A DNA stretch of 35,639 nucleotides, from the NCBI GenBank assembly GCA_948466255.1, contig CAOJZV010000011.1:1-35639 (forward strand), in the 5' to 3' direction. Numbering within the stretch: the first letter of the stretch is position 1; every line of letters begins with the position of its first letter. Below the pieces are notes generated by a model that ran no database searches, had not been told where the DNA came from, and saw only the letters and a list, made by a program, of their open reading frames with translations. Shown in pieces: positions 23,359 through 31,081 of this stretch. Position numbers and translations under genes: made by a program. This DNA is from an uncultured Bacillota bacterium. GTDB taxonomy: Bacteria > Bacillota_I > Bacilli_A > RF39 > UBA660.

Positions 23359-23401
23359 AGAACGTTTGTATCTATCTTTTGTTATATAAATATGTTATAA
23401 T
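23359..23401 (+). promoter_or_regulatory. Second copy of the ruvA-type promoter with candidate LexA box
   Basis: The same 22-base block as at 22352 (GAACGTTTGTATCTATC plus flanks) stands at 23359-23380, again 37 bases ahead of a perfect TATAAT (23396). It drives the small membrane gene at 23417 and probably ruvB. Confidence 0.55.
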
Positions 23402-23416
23402 TAAATCGGTGATAAT

Positions 23417-23746
23417 ATGGCACATGTAATTAATACCTTTGGTTATTTAATGATAATTAGTGCAATGATATTAGTTGCTTATGCAATTATATATTTTTTA
23501 ATATTTTTATCTGGTAAAATTTTAAAAAGAAAATTACTGAATAATACATTACTTAGAATTTTATATTTTGTGACTTCTTTACCATTTTTGTTTTGCGGAT
23601 TATATACTGTAAGTTTAGTTTTTGTACTTGATTATACACCTTTTGTTAAAATATTAGTTTTCATATTTGGCTTATTTTTAATTATTTATTCTATCCGTAG
23701 AGCTGTTATTAAAATAAAAGATATTGAATATTTTGGGGGTATATAA
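23417..23746 (+). CDS. Unknown small membrane protein upstream of ruvB
   Basis: The 109-residue protein has about three membrane segments (residues 9-32, 46-70, 75-95) and a short charged tail (IRRAVIKIKDIEYFGGI). No family recognised. GGTGATAAT precedes the ATG. It is read from a promoter that repeats the ruvA promoter block and lies 76 bases ahead of ruvB, so it may be part of the same DNA-damage-linked unit; small membrane proteins are frequent SOS genes (for example cell division inhibitors), but no motif supports such a role here. Confidence 0.7.
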   Translation: MAHVINTFGYLMIISAMILVAYAIIYFLIFLSGKILKRKLLNNTLLRILYFVTSLPFLFCGLYTVSLVFVLDYTPFVKILVFIFGLFLIIYSIRRAVIKIKDIEYFGGI

Positions 23747-23822
23747 ACTCAATTATATTCAAAACATGAAATTATATAAAAATTATTGATTTGAAAGAAT
23801 AATAAATTTAAGGAGGTAGATT

Positions 23823-24830
23823 ATGGACGAGAGAATTGTAACTAATCATGAACTTAAAGAAGATACATTTGAAGGAACAATTAGACCTGATAGTATTGAT
23901 GAATATATTGGACAAAGTGAGGTTAAAGAAAATTTAGATGTTTTTATTAAAGCGGCTAAAATGAGAGATGAATCTTTGGATCATGTTTTATTATATGGCC
24001 CTCCAGGACTTGGTAAGACTACTATGGCTTATATTATTGCAAATGAACTTGGAACTAATATTAAAATTACTAGTGGACCGGCTATTGAAAAAAGCGGAGA
24101 TTTAGCTGCTGTTTTATCTACTTTGGAACCAGGAGATGTTTTATTTATTGATGAAATACACCGTATTCCAAGATATATTGAAGAAATTTTATATTCGGCA
24201 ATGGAAGATTTTACTTTAGATATTATTGTTGGTGGAGATTCTTCTAGTCGTAATATTAGAATTGATCTTCCACCGTTTACTTTAGTTGGAGCAACTACAC
24301 GTGCAGGAGATTTAACTGGGCCTTTGCGCGATAGATTTGGAATTACTTCTAAACTTAATTTTTATACTGAAGAAGAGCTTAAAGAAATTGTAATGCGTAC
24401 TAGTAGGGTTTTAGATTGCTCGATAGATGAGAATGCAGCTATAGAACTTGCTAGAAGAAGTAGGGGAACGCCTAGGATCGCGAATAGATTATTTAAACGT
24501 GTTCGTGATTATGCTTTAGTTTTAGGTAGTGGAAATATTGACTTAAAGATTACTAAAATTGCTTTAGATAAACTTAAGGTAGATGCCTCTGGTTTAGATG
24601 AAACCGATTATAATTTGCTTAAATCTATTATTGAAAAGTTTAATGGTGGTCCAGTAGGTATTGATGCACTTGCATCTTCTATTGGTGAGGAAGTGACTAC
24701 GATTGAGGATGTATATGAACCTTATTTGTTACAAAATGGTTTTTTAAAAAGAACAAGCCGTGGTAGAATAGTTACTGATAAGGCTTATGAACATTTAGGA
24801 ATTCCTAATAAAACTAAACTTGGAGAGTGA
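23823..24830 (+). CDS. ruvB: Holliday junction branch migration ATPase RuvB
   Basis: RuvB is the hexameric AAA+ motor that drives branch migration with RuvA. The 335-residue protein has [12 protein letters not shown] at the start, Walker A GPPGLGKT (59-66), Walker B LFIDEIHR (D110, E111), sensor [11 protein letters not shown], the arginine finger region GPLRDRFGI, sensor 2 [13 protein letters not shown], and the terminal winged helix ([16 protein letters not shown]). AAGGAGGTAGATT precedes the ATG. It ends in TGA four bases ahead of the queA start. Transcription probably comes from 23359 through the small membrane gene. Confidence 0.98.
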   Translation: MDERIVTNHELKEDTFEGTIRPDSIDEYIGQSEVKENLDVFIKAAKMRDESLDHVLLYGPPGLGKTTMAYIIANELGTNIKITSGPAIEKSGDLAAVLSTLEPGDVLFIDEIHRIPRYIEEILYSAMEDFTLDIIVGGDSSSRNIRIDLPPFTLVGATTRAGDLTGPLRDRFGITSKLNFYTEEELKEIVMRTSRVLDCSIDENAAIELARRSRGTPRIANRLFKRVRDYALVLGSGNIDLKITKIALDKLKVDASGLDETDYNLLKSIIEKFNGGPVGIDALASSIGEEVTTIEDVYEPYLLQNGFLKRTSRGRIVTDKAYEHLGIPNKTKLGE

Positions 24831-24834
24831 TATT

Positions 24835-25860
24835 ATGAGTACAGAAGATTTTGATTTTAATCTGCCAGAAGAATTAATTGCTCAAACACCTTTAAAAAAA
24901 CGTGATACATCCAGATTACTTGTTTTAGATAAAGAAACTGGTGAAATTAGCCATAAACATTTTACTGATATTTTAAATTACATGAAAAAAGGAGATGCTT
25001 TAGTTTTAAACGATACTAAAGTTATTCCAGCTAGACTATATGGAGTTAAAGAAGAAACTGGTGCGGTTATTGAAGTTTTAATGCTTAATGAAAAAGGGAA
25101 TAATATTTGGCAGTGTTTAACAAAACCTGCTAAACGTATTAAAGAAGGTACTATTATATCTTTTGGTAATGGTAAATTAAAAGCTAAATGTGTAGGTGTT
25201 TTCGATGAAGGAATTCGTCATTTTGAATTAATTTATTCGGGGATCCTATATGAAATATTAGATGAGCTTGGAGAGATGCCACTTCCTCCTTATATTCATG
25301 AAAAGTTAGAAGACCAGGGACGTTATCAAACTGTTTATGCAAAAAATGTTGGTAGTGCAGCTGCACCTACAGCAGGACTTCATTTTACGCCTGAACTTTT
25401 AGAAAAAATTAAAGAAAAAGGTATTAATATTGCTTATGTGACTTTACATGTTGGTCTTGGAACTTTTAGACCTGTTTCAGTAAGTGATATTAAAGACCAT
25501 AAAATGCACAGTGAATTTTATATTATGAGTAAAGAAACAGCTGATTTGCTTAATAAGACTAGAAAAAGTGGTCATAATATTATAAGCGTAGGAACAACTA
25601 GTACTAGAACTTTAGAAACCATTATGAATTTATATGGCGTTTTTAAAGAGGCAAGCGGTTTTACTGATATATTTATTTATCCGGGTTATGAATTTAAAGC
25701 TATAGATAAATTAATTACAAATTTTCATTTACCTAAATCAACTTTAGTAATGCTTGTAAGCGCACTTGCAGGCAAAGAAAATATATTAAACGCTTATAAT
25801 GAGGCAATTAAAGAGAGATATAGATTTTTTTCTTTTGGTGATAGTATGTTTATTAAATAG
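24835..25860 (+). CDS. queA: S-adenosylmethionine:tRNA ribosyltransferase-isomerase
   Basis: QueA builds the epoxycyclopentane ring of queuosine by adding the ribosyl part of S-adenosylmethionine to preQ1 in tRNA. Family blocks are visible: [92 protein letters not shown] and [19 protein letters not shown] 24835 (341 residues) is chosen over 24820, which lies in its ribosome site (GGAGAGTG). ruvAB-queA is a widespread gene order. A terminator overlaps the stop. Confidence 0.97.
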   Translation: MSTEDFDFNLPEELIAQTPLKKRDTSRLLVLDKETGEISHKHFTDILNYMKKGDALVLNDTKVIPARLYGVKEETGAVIEVLMLNEKGNNIWQCLTKPAKRIKEGTIISFGNGKLKAKCVGVFDEGIRHFELIYSGILYEILDELGEMPLPPYIHEKLEDQGRYQTVYAKNVGSAAAPTAGLHFTPELLEKIKEKGINIAYVTLHVGLGTFRPVSVSDIKDHKMHSEFYIMSKETADLLNKTRKSGHNIISVGTTSTRTLETIMNLYGVFKEASGFTDIFIYPGYEFKAIDKLITNFHLPKSTLVMLVSALAGKENILNAYNEAIKERYRFFSFGDSMFIK

Positions 25861-25885
25861 AGTTTATTTTTAATCTCTATTTTTT
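25855..25885 (+). terminator. Intrinsic terminator after queA
   Basis: AAATAGAG (25855) pairs with CTCTATTT (25875) and T residues follow. Confidence 0.75.
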
Positions 25886-25906
25886 AATTTTTTACTTTAA
25901 AATTTC

Positions 25907-25935
25907 TTGATTTAAAAATAACTAAATGATATACT
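25907..25935 (+). promoter_or_regulatory. Promoter of the metallophosphoesterase pair
   Basis: TTGATT at 25907, a 17-base spacer and TATACT at 25930. The leader of about 85 bases holds a 7-bp hairpin, ATAACAC with GTGTTAT (25992-26010), ending ten bases before the ribosome site; it could affect translation. Confidence 0.65.
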
Positions 25936-26028
25936 TTTAGTAGAATAGATGACGGTATAGGAAGTAAGAAAAATTATAAAATTTATTAGTAATAACACCA
26001 TAAGTGTTATGTTTTGTGAGGGGCAATT

Positions 26029-27009
26029 ATGAGTGAAAAAGAAATTTTAGAAGAATTAAAAAGAATAACAGTTAAGCAGACTTTGTTATCAAAATTATGT
26101 GAAGAATTAGAAATAACTGAGCTTGAAGTATTAGGCTTAATTAGAAAGCTTCGTGAAGAAGGAGTAAATATTTTAGTACAAGAGCGTGATGATGGAATTT
26201 ATATGTTTAATCATGGCGAAAGAGAATTGAGTGAAGAAAACAGTTATCAATTTTATACAAATGATGATCATGAATTTAAATTTGTTGCAATTTCGGATAC
26301 AAGATTTGGGTCTAAATCACAACAGTTATCAATATTAAATGATATTTATACTAAAGCTTATGATTTGGGTTATCAAAATGTTATTTTATGTGGTAATATT
26401 TCTGAAGGTCTTTATCCTTTAAATAGTATATATCCTGACAGTAATTTTCTTGATGATACATTAAAACAAATTGATTATATTTCAGAATTTTATCCTTATG
26501 TTGAAGGGATGCAAACATTTTTTATAACCGGCGCAAAAGATGAAAAGCATTTAAAGGATAATAAAATAAATATTGGTAGCAGAATCAGTGATGTGAGAGA
26601 TGATATGATTTATTTAGGCGAAAGCTCTTGTAATGTTTTAATAGATAAGGCTAACATGTTAGTTTTTAGTCCTAAATTATCTAAAACTTATACAATGTCT
26701 TATAGACTACAACAACAAGTTGATTCATTTAGAAGTGAGGACAAACCGAATATTTTACTTTATGGTGGATTATTACAAATGGAAAAGTTTACTTATCGTA
26801 ATGTGGTTTGTATATCAGTGCCAAGTGTTTGTGCGACAACAAAAGAAATGAACGATAAAAGATATTCTAATACAATAGGTGCTTGGTATGTAACTGTTAC
26901 AACTGATGGGCATGGGAAATTAAAGAAGGTAACCGCGCTTGACTCGGTTTATTACAAAACCAATAAGGATGATTATAAAAAACCAAAGGTGCTTAGAATA
27001 GGAAAATAA
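26029..27009 (+). CDS. Metallophosphoesterase-like protein lacking metal ligands
   Basis: The 326-residue protein has an N-terminal helix-turn-helix-like part (about 1-50, KLCEELEITELEVLGLIRKLREEG), then a calcineurin-like phosphoesterase fold. Set against the gene that follows, every metal site is altered: SDTRFGS has R92 for His, CGNISEG has N123 for Asp, GAKDEKH has K170 for His, the HP site is SP, and YGGLLQ replaces the GHxH motif. Only D90 and D171 remain. It should not bind two metals and is probably a pseudoenzyme, perhaps a regulatory or structural partner of its active neighbour, 16 bases downstream. GAGGGGCAATT precedes the ATG. The reading frame is intact, so it is kept under selection. 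Confidence 0.85.
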   Translation: MSEKEILEELKRITVKQTLLSKLCEELEITELEVLGLIRKLREEGVNILVQERDDGIYMFNHGERELSEENSYQFYTNDDHEFKFVAISDTRFGSKSQQLSILNDIYTKAYDLGYQNVILCGNISEGLYPLNSIYPDSNFLDDTLKQIDYISEFYPYVEGMQTFFITGAKDEKHLKDNKINIGSRISDVRDDMIYLGESSCNVLIDKANMLVFSPKLSKTYTMSYRLQQQVDSFRSEDKPNILLYGGLLQMEKFTYRNVVCISVPSVCATTKEMNDKRYSNTIGAWYVTVTTDGHGKLKKVTALDSVYYKTNKDDYKKPKVLRIGK

Positions 27010-27025
27010 ATAGGGGTATAGTAGT

Positions 27026-28033
27026 ATGATGGATAAAAGAATTGATATAAATATGAAGTATGCTAATAAATTTTATAGATATATGAAAAATGATTCATCT
27101 ATTGAAGAATTTATGGAAAAATTTCATGTCAGTTTTAATGAGTTAAAAGGTATATTAGAATTATGTAGAATGTACGGAAAAAATGTAGATGTTATAGAAC
27201 AACAAGGGACATTGGTTTTTAAAAAATCATTACCTAAGAGTGTAATTTCCAAAAAGCCGGATCTAAACCAAAAAGATTTAATTTGTACGGAAATTTTGGT
27301 AGTATCAGATACCCACTTTGGAAATATACATCAACAACTTCATTTACTTAATAAGGTATATTTAGAGGCCTATAAAAGAGGAATTAAACTAGTTTTGCAT
27401 TGTGGTGATTTAGTAGATGGTACTTATCCTAATAGGCCAGAGAATCCAAGACAACAATTTTTACACGGATTTGATGAGCAAGTGGGTTATGTGGTAGATA
27501 TGTATCCAAAATTAAGAGGTATTACAACTAAATATATATTAGGTAGTCATGATGAAACCCATTATAAAAATGATCAGGCTACGGTTAGTGAATGGGTATC
27601 AAGATGTAGAAAAGATATGGCTTTTTTAGGGCAAGATCATGCAGTTATAGATTTAAATGGTGTTAAAATTTTCATGGATCATCCAGGTGGAGGCTCTGCA
27701 CAATCTGTGTCATATAAACTCCAAAAACGTATTGAAATTTTAGAACCTGATTTTAAACCTAAAATAATGCTTATTGGCCATTATCATAAAAGTTACTCTT
27801 TTGTATATAGAAATGTTAGAGGAATAGAGGTACCTTGCTTTTGTGGGAAAACTCAATTTCAACAAAAACAGGGATTATCAAATATTATAGGAGCTTATTT
27901 TTTGACGATTTATTCTGATAAAAAAGGTAATATTCAATATTTTGAACCAGAAGAGGTTTTATTTAAACCTAATGATTTGTGGGATGAAGCCGATAAGGAT
28001 AAAAATAAGGTAAAACAATTAGTTAGAAGATAA
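27026..28033 (+). CDS. Metallophosphoesterase with N-terminal helical domain
   Basis: This 335-residue paralogue of the preceding gene keeps the full calcineurin-like active site: SDTHFGN (D95, H97), HCGDLVDG (D128), GSHDETH (H175, D176), a His in MDHPGGG (H219) and GHYHKSY (H252, H254). It should bind two divalent metals and cleave a phosphoester; whether the target is DNA, RNA or a nucleotide is unknown. Residues 1-60 are a helical part, possibly DNA-binding as in its neighbour (FMEKFHVSFNELKGILELCRMYG). Both genes share a promoter, and this one ends in a terminator. The start could be ATG 27026 or 27029. Confidence 0.88.
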   Translation: MMDKRIDINMKYANKFYRYMKNDSSIEEFMEKFHVSFNELKGILELCRMYGKNVDVIEQQGTLVFKKSLPKSVISKKPDLNQKDLICTEILVVSDTHFGNIHQQLHLLNKVYLEAYKRGIKLVLHCGDLVDGTYPNRPENPRQQFLHGFDEQVGYVVDMYPKLRGITTKYILGSHDETHYKNDQATVSEWVSRCRKDMAFLGQDHAVIDLNGVKIFMDHPGGGSAQSVSYKLQKRIEILEPDFKPKIMLIGHYHKSYSFVYRNVRGIEVPCFCGKTQFQQKQGLSNIIGAYFLTIYSDKKGNIQYFEPEEVLFKPNDLWDEADKDKNKVKQLVRR

Positions 28034-28057
28034 AAGTCATTTTGAAAATGGCTTTTT
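28033..28057 (+). terminator. Intrinsic terminator after the phosphoesterase pair
   Basis: AAAGTCATTT pairs with AAATGGCTTT (one wobble) around TGA and is followed by T residues. Confidence 0.7.
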
Positions 28058-28103
28058 ATTATTTGGTTAAATTGTGTTATACTAATATTTAAGAGGTGAG
28101 GTT

Positions 28104-28976
28104 ATGGTTATTGTGGTTGCGGGACCAACAGGGGTTGGGAAAACTGATCTTAGTTTATATTTGGCTTCTAGATTAAATGGGGAAATTATAAATGCAGACA
28201 GTACACAAGTATATAAAGGCATGGATATTGCGACTAATAAAGTACAAGATACTATGGGTATTCCTCATCATTTATTTGATATTCTTGATATTAATAAGGA
28301 CTATACTGTTTTTGATTTTCAGAAGGAGTCTAGGAAGCTTATTGATGATATTTTAGCTAGAGGTAAAACTCCTATTTTAGTAGGAGGAACTGGATTATAT
28401 ATAAAGGCTGCGTTATATGATTATAAATTTGATAAAAAAGAGGTTAATACTTATGAAGGAATTAGTAATGATGAACTTTATAAAAAATTATTAGAAGTAG
28501 ATCCTGAAACTAATATACATTTAAATAATAGGGTACGTATTATTAGCGCACTTAATTATTATGAGGCTAATCATAAACCATATAGCGAAAAAGAAAAAAG
28601 TAGTAAACTTTTATATGATACTTTGTTTATTGGACTTACTACGGAAAGGGATATTTTATATTATAAAATCAATCAAAGAGTAGACAAAATGCTTATTGAG
28701 GGGTTAGAGGAAGAAGCTAGAGGGTTATACGATAGTGGAGTTAGATCAAAAGCGGTAATGACCCCAATTGGTTATAAAGAACTATTTGAATATTTCGAAG
28801 GAAATACCAGTATGGAGGCTGCTATAGAATTAATTAAACAAAGAAGTCGTCATTATGCTAAAAGACAGTATACTTGGTTTAATAATCAAATGGATTTAAA
28901 ATGGTTTAAGACTAATTATGAAGATTTTAATAAAACTTGTGAAGAGGTTTTAGAGTATATAAAAAGTAATTCCTAA
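28104..28976 (+). CDS. miaA: tRNA dimethylallyltransferase
   Basis: MiaA transfers a dimethylallyl group to A37 of tRNAs that read codons starting with U. It has the P-loop GPTGVGKT (7-14), IINADSTQVYKGMDI, GIPHHLFDIL, PILVGGTGLYIKA, and the C-terminal part VMTPIGYKEL with RSRHYAKRQYTWFN. The 290-residue length is near the family's. AAGAGGTGAGGTT precedes the ATG and a -10-like TATACT lies at 28077. Its stop codon is in the loop of a strong bidirectional terminator shared with a reverse-strand RNA. Confidence 0.97.
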   Translation: MVIVVAGPTGVGKTDLSLYLASRLNGEIINADSTQVYKGMDIATNKVQDTMGIPHHLFDILDINKDYTVFDFQKESRKLIDDILARGKTPILVGGTGLYIKAALYDYKFDKKEVNTYEGISNDELYKKLLEVDPETNIHLNNRVRIISALNYYEANHKPYSEKEKSSKLLYDTLFIGLTTERDILYYKINQRVDKMLIEGLEEEARGLYDSGVRSKAVMTPIGYKELFEYFEGNTSMEAAIELIKQRSRHYAKRQYTWFNNQMDLKWFKTNYEDFNKTCEEVLEYIKSNS

Positions 28977-29030
28977 ATGTGGAATTACTTTTTATGTAGT
29001 TTGTTGTATGTGTTAAACTGTTTCCAGTTC
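28957..29030 (-). ncRNA. Candidate small RNA between miaA and the VanY genes
   Basis: A near-consensus reverse-strand promoter leads into about 74 bases without a reading frame. The predicted RNA starts with a hairpin AACTG-GAAA-CAGTT (29029-29016), continues with an unpaired A/C-rich stretch (TAACACATACAACAAACTAC) and ends in the 13-bp terminator at 28961. The 5' hairpin with GAAA loop is the design seen in the two antitoxin candidates. Targets are unknown. Confidence 0.65.
28961..28993. terminator. Bidirectional terminator, miaA and small RNA
   Basis: A perfect 13-bp stem, AAAAAGTAATTCC with its complement, around a 7-base loop that holds the miaA stop. T runs at both ends allow it to stop transcription on either strand. 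Confidence 0.9.
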
Positions 29031-29036
29031 AAGCAT

Positions 29037-29065
29037 ATAATAACATAATTAATTTCTTTTGTCAA
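29037..29065 (-). promoter_or_regulatory. Promoter of the candidate small RNA
   Basis: Reverse strand: perfect TTGACA at 29065-29060, a 17-base spacer and TATTAT at 29042-29037. It lies just after the end of the reverse-strand VanY-type gene, pointing away from any reading frame. Confidence 0.75.
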
Positions 29066-29072
29066 CTGCAAG

Positions 29073-29930
29073 TTAATTGTTTTCGACGTAATATGCATAA
29101 TATTCTTCTAGAGTTAAATTTTCATCATGCATTTTTTCAGCTGCATATTCTCCTACATAACGGTAGTGCCATGGTTCATATTGATAACCAGTAATATCTT
29201 CTTTATCTTTTGGGAATCTTAATATGAAACCATATTTATAAGCGTTATTTTGTAGCCATTTAAAAGCGTCAGTATTTTCAAAGCTATTATCTATTTGGTT
29301 TATATCAGAAACTAAGCCTGTTTGGTGTTCTGAAAATCCTGGTCTTGCTGAATAAGTATCAGCAGCCTTTTTTCCGTCTCTTTCTACGTATTTATCATAT
29401 AAATTTACTTGATATGAATAACTACGATAACCTGATGCATTTTTAATAGTTATATTATCTAAAGTGGCAGCATCTGACATTTTCATAAAATGGTCGGCTG
29501 CCTCTTTACGCATTTTACTATTTATTCCAGTGTTATATTTTGCGGTTAAGGTAATTAAATCATCTGGTTCATAGTTTTCGGTTAAGTAATAATATTTATT
29601 TACAAGCATTAAATTATTATCTTTAATATTAGTTTTTTCAGTATCTTCATATTTTGTTTTATCTAAATTGGAGTTGACATCGGCAATAATTTTACTTAAT
29701 TCTAAATCAGTATTTTCACCAGCATATTTTAAGTATCGGTCTAGATTGTTTTCAATATAATATTTTTCATTTTTAAGTTTTGCACTTAAAGAAGTGTCGG
29801 CAACTTTATTTACTTTAAGTTCTTTATTTTTTATTTCTTTTGTATTGTTTAAAAATATGAATAAAATGGATCCTGTTAATATAATTATAAATAAAAATAT
29901 AATTATGGTTTTCTTTTTTCTTTTTTTCAT
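29073..29930 (-). CDS. VanY-type D-Ala-D-Ala carboxypeptidase (second of pair)
   Basis: The 285-residue protein has a basic tail and a membrane anchor (about 8-27), a linker of about 120 residues and a VanY/LAS-family zinc peptidase domain: NASGYRSYSYQ, ARPGFSEHQTGLVSDI (His and Asp ligands) and EPWHYRYVG (third ligand). Such enzymes trim the terminal D-Ala from peptidoglycan stem peptides outside the cell. It starts four bases after the related gene at 29935, with AAGGAG overlapping that stop, so the pair is translated together. The domain ends LEEYYAYYVENN, like its partner. No vancomycin resistance genes are nearby, so this is wall housekeeping. Confidence 0.92.
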   Translation of the reverse strand: MKKRKKKTIIIFLFIIILTGSILFIFLNNTKEIKNKELKVNKVADTSLSAKLKNEKYYIENNLDRYLKYAGENTDLELSKIIADVNSNLDKTKYEDTEKTNIKDNNLMLVNKYYYLTENYEPDDLITLTAKYNTGINSKMRKEAADHFMKMSDAATLDNITIKNASGYRSYSYQVNLYDKYVERDGKKAADTYSARPGFSEHQTGLVSDINQIDNSFENTDAFKWLQNNAYKYGFILRFPKDKEDITGYQYEPWHYRYVGEYAAEKMHDENLTLEEYYAYYVENN

Positions 29931-29934
29931 GAAA

Positions 29935-30891
29935 TTACTCCTTATCTAGATAATAGGCATAATATTCATCATAAGTTAAACCACTATTTTTTACTTTAGT
30001 AGCTAATTCTTTACCTAAGTAACGATAATGCCATGATTCATATGAATAACCAGTTATATCTTCTTTACCTTTAGGGTATCTTAAAATGAATCCATATTTG
30101 TGGGCATTATTTTGTAACCATTTAAAGGCATCGGTATTTTCAAAGTCTTTTCCTTTTGTATTATATGTAATTATATCTAATGCAAGACCCGTTTGGTGTT
30201 CAGAAAAGTCTGGTCTAGCAGCAATACCGTCAGCATATTCTTCATCATACCAGGTTTTATATTGGTCATAAGTTTCTTTTTGGATTTCATATGTACGATA
30301 ACCAGAATTAATTATTATTGTTATATCATCTTTTTTTGCCGCATTGAACATTTTTTTGAAAGCCTCATAAGCATCTTTTTTTAACTGAATATTTCCGTAA
30401 GAATACCAGTTACTTACATCTACTATATTTTCTGGTTTGTATTTTTCTGGAAGAGAATAATATTTATTTACTAAAATAGCATTTTCTTTATCCATGTTAG
30501 TTTTTTCAGTATGTGTGTAATAATTGTAATTGCGTTTTACATTTACTTTTGTAACAACATCTTTGTAATTTATTTTATTACTTTTTTCTAATCTTTTATT
30601 AATCTCTTTTTTATATTTATCAAAGTTTTTCCATATAAAATATTTTTGTTTAGTAAGTGGGATTAAATGTTTATCATACTCATTATCTAAAGCTTTATTT
30701 AAAACTTTATCTTCGGCTTTTAAAAGGGTAGTTATTTCTTTTTCACTATATCCAATTTTACCAAGTTTATATTCAGTACTTGTAAAATGTTTGTATGTAC
30801 AAATACCAACAATAATTAAAATTATTACTAAAATAATACCTATTAAAGCAAAAACTCTTTCTTTTCTAATATTTCTTTTTTTATATACCAT
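29935..30891 (-). CDS. VanY-type D-Ala-D-Ala carboxypeptidase (first of pair)
   Basis: The 318-residue protein has a membrane anchor (about 15-35), a long helical linker and a VanY domain with NSGYRTYEIQ, ARPDFSEHQTGLALDI and ESWHYRYLGK; the zinc ligands are kept. It is a tandem paralogue of the gene at 29073; the catalytic halves are clearly alike (DAFKWLQNNAHKYGFILR in both, with small changes), while the N-terminal linkers have diverged, suggesting different partners or reach. ATG 30891 follows GGAGGATGCAAT; the upstream ATG 30918 overlaps the -10 box and is rejected. First gene of a two-gene operon. Confidence 0.92.
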   Translation of the reverse strand: MVYKKRNIRKERVFALIGIILVIILIIVGICTYKHFTSTEYKLGKIGYSEKEITTLLKAEDKVLNKALDNEYDKHLIPLTKQKYFIWKNFDKYKKEINKRLEKSNKINYKDVVTKVNVKRNYNYYTHTEKTNMDKENAILVNKYYSLPEKYKPENIVDVSNWYSYGNIQLKKDAYEAFKKMFNAAKKDDITIIINSGYRTYEIQKETYDQYKTWYDEEYADGIAARPDFSEHQTGLALDIITYNTKGKDFENTDAFKWLQNNAHKYGFILRYPKGKEDITGYSYESWHYRYLGKELATKVKNSGLTYDEYYAYYLDKE

Positions 30892-30916
30892 ATTGCATCC
30901 TCCATTCTCTATTTTC

Positions 30917-30925
30917 ATTATATCA
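30917..30925 (-). promoter_or_regulatory. Extended -10 promoter of the VanY pair
   Basis: Reverse strand TGATATAAT at 30925-30917, an extended -10 element with no clear -35 box, 26 bases ahead of the chosen start. Confidence 0.5.
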
Positions 30926-31022
30926 TAGATTTGTTATTTTTGATTTATATATGAATGTATTTTAATAAATAAAAAGTTTTTTTCATTCGTAGATTTTTTA
31001 CACATTTTCTTCTTAAAACTAC

Positions 31023-31054
31023 TTGCCAAAACCAGGGGGGGGGGGGGGTATAAT
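31023..31054 (+). promoter_or_regulatory. Poly-G spacer promoter, copy 3 (14 G)
   Basis: TTGCCA (31023-31028), AAACCA, fourteen G (31035-31048), TATAAT (31049-31054); spacer 20 bases. The upstream flank (TTTTTTACACATTTT, CTTAAAAC) follows copies 1 and 2 closely. It points to the gene at 31082. Confidence 0.85.
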
Positions 31055-31081
31055 GTATTTATAATAGGCTAAGGTGATAAA

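Noticed and set aside
29073-30891. Vancomycin resistance cluster
   Set aside because: Only VanY-type peptidases are present; no VanHAX or VanRS genes are near and the pair fits general wall metabolism.
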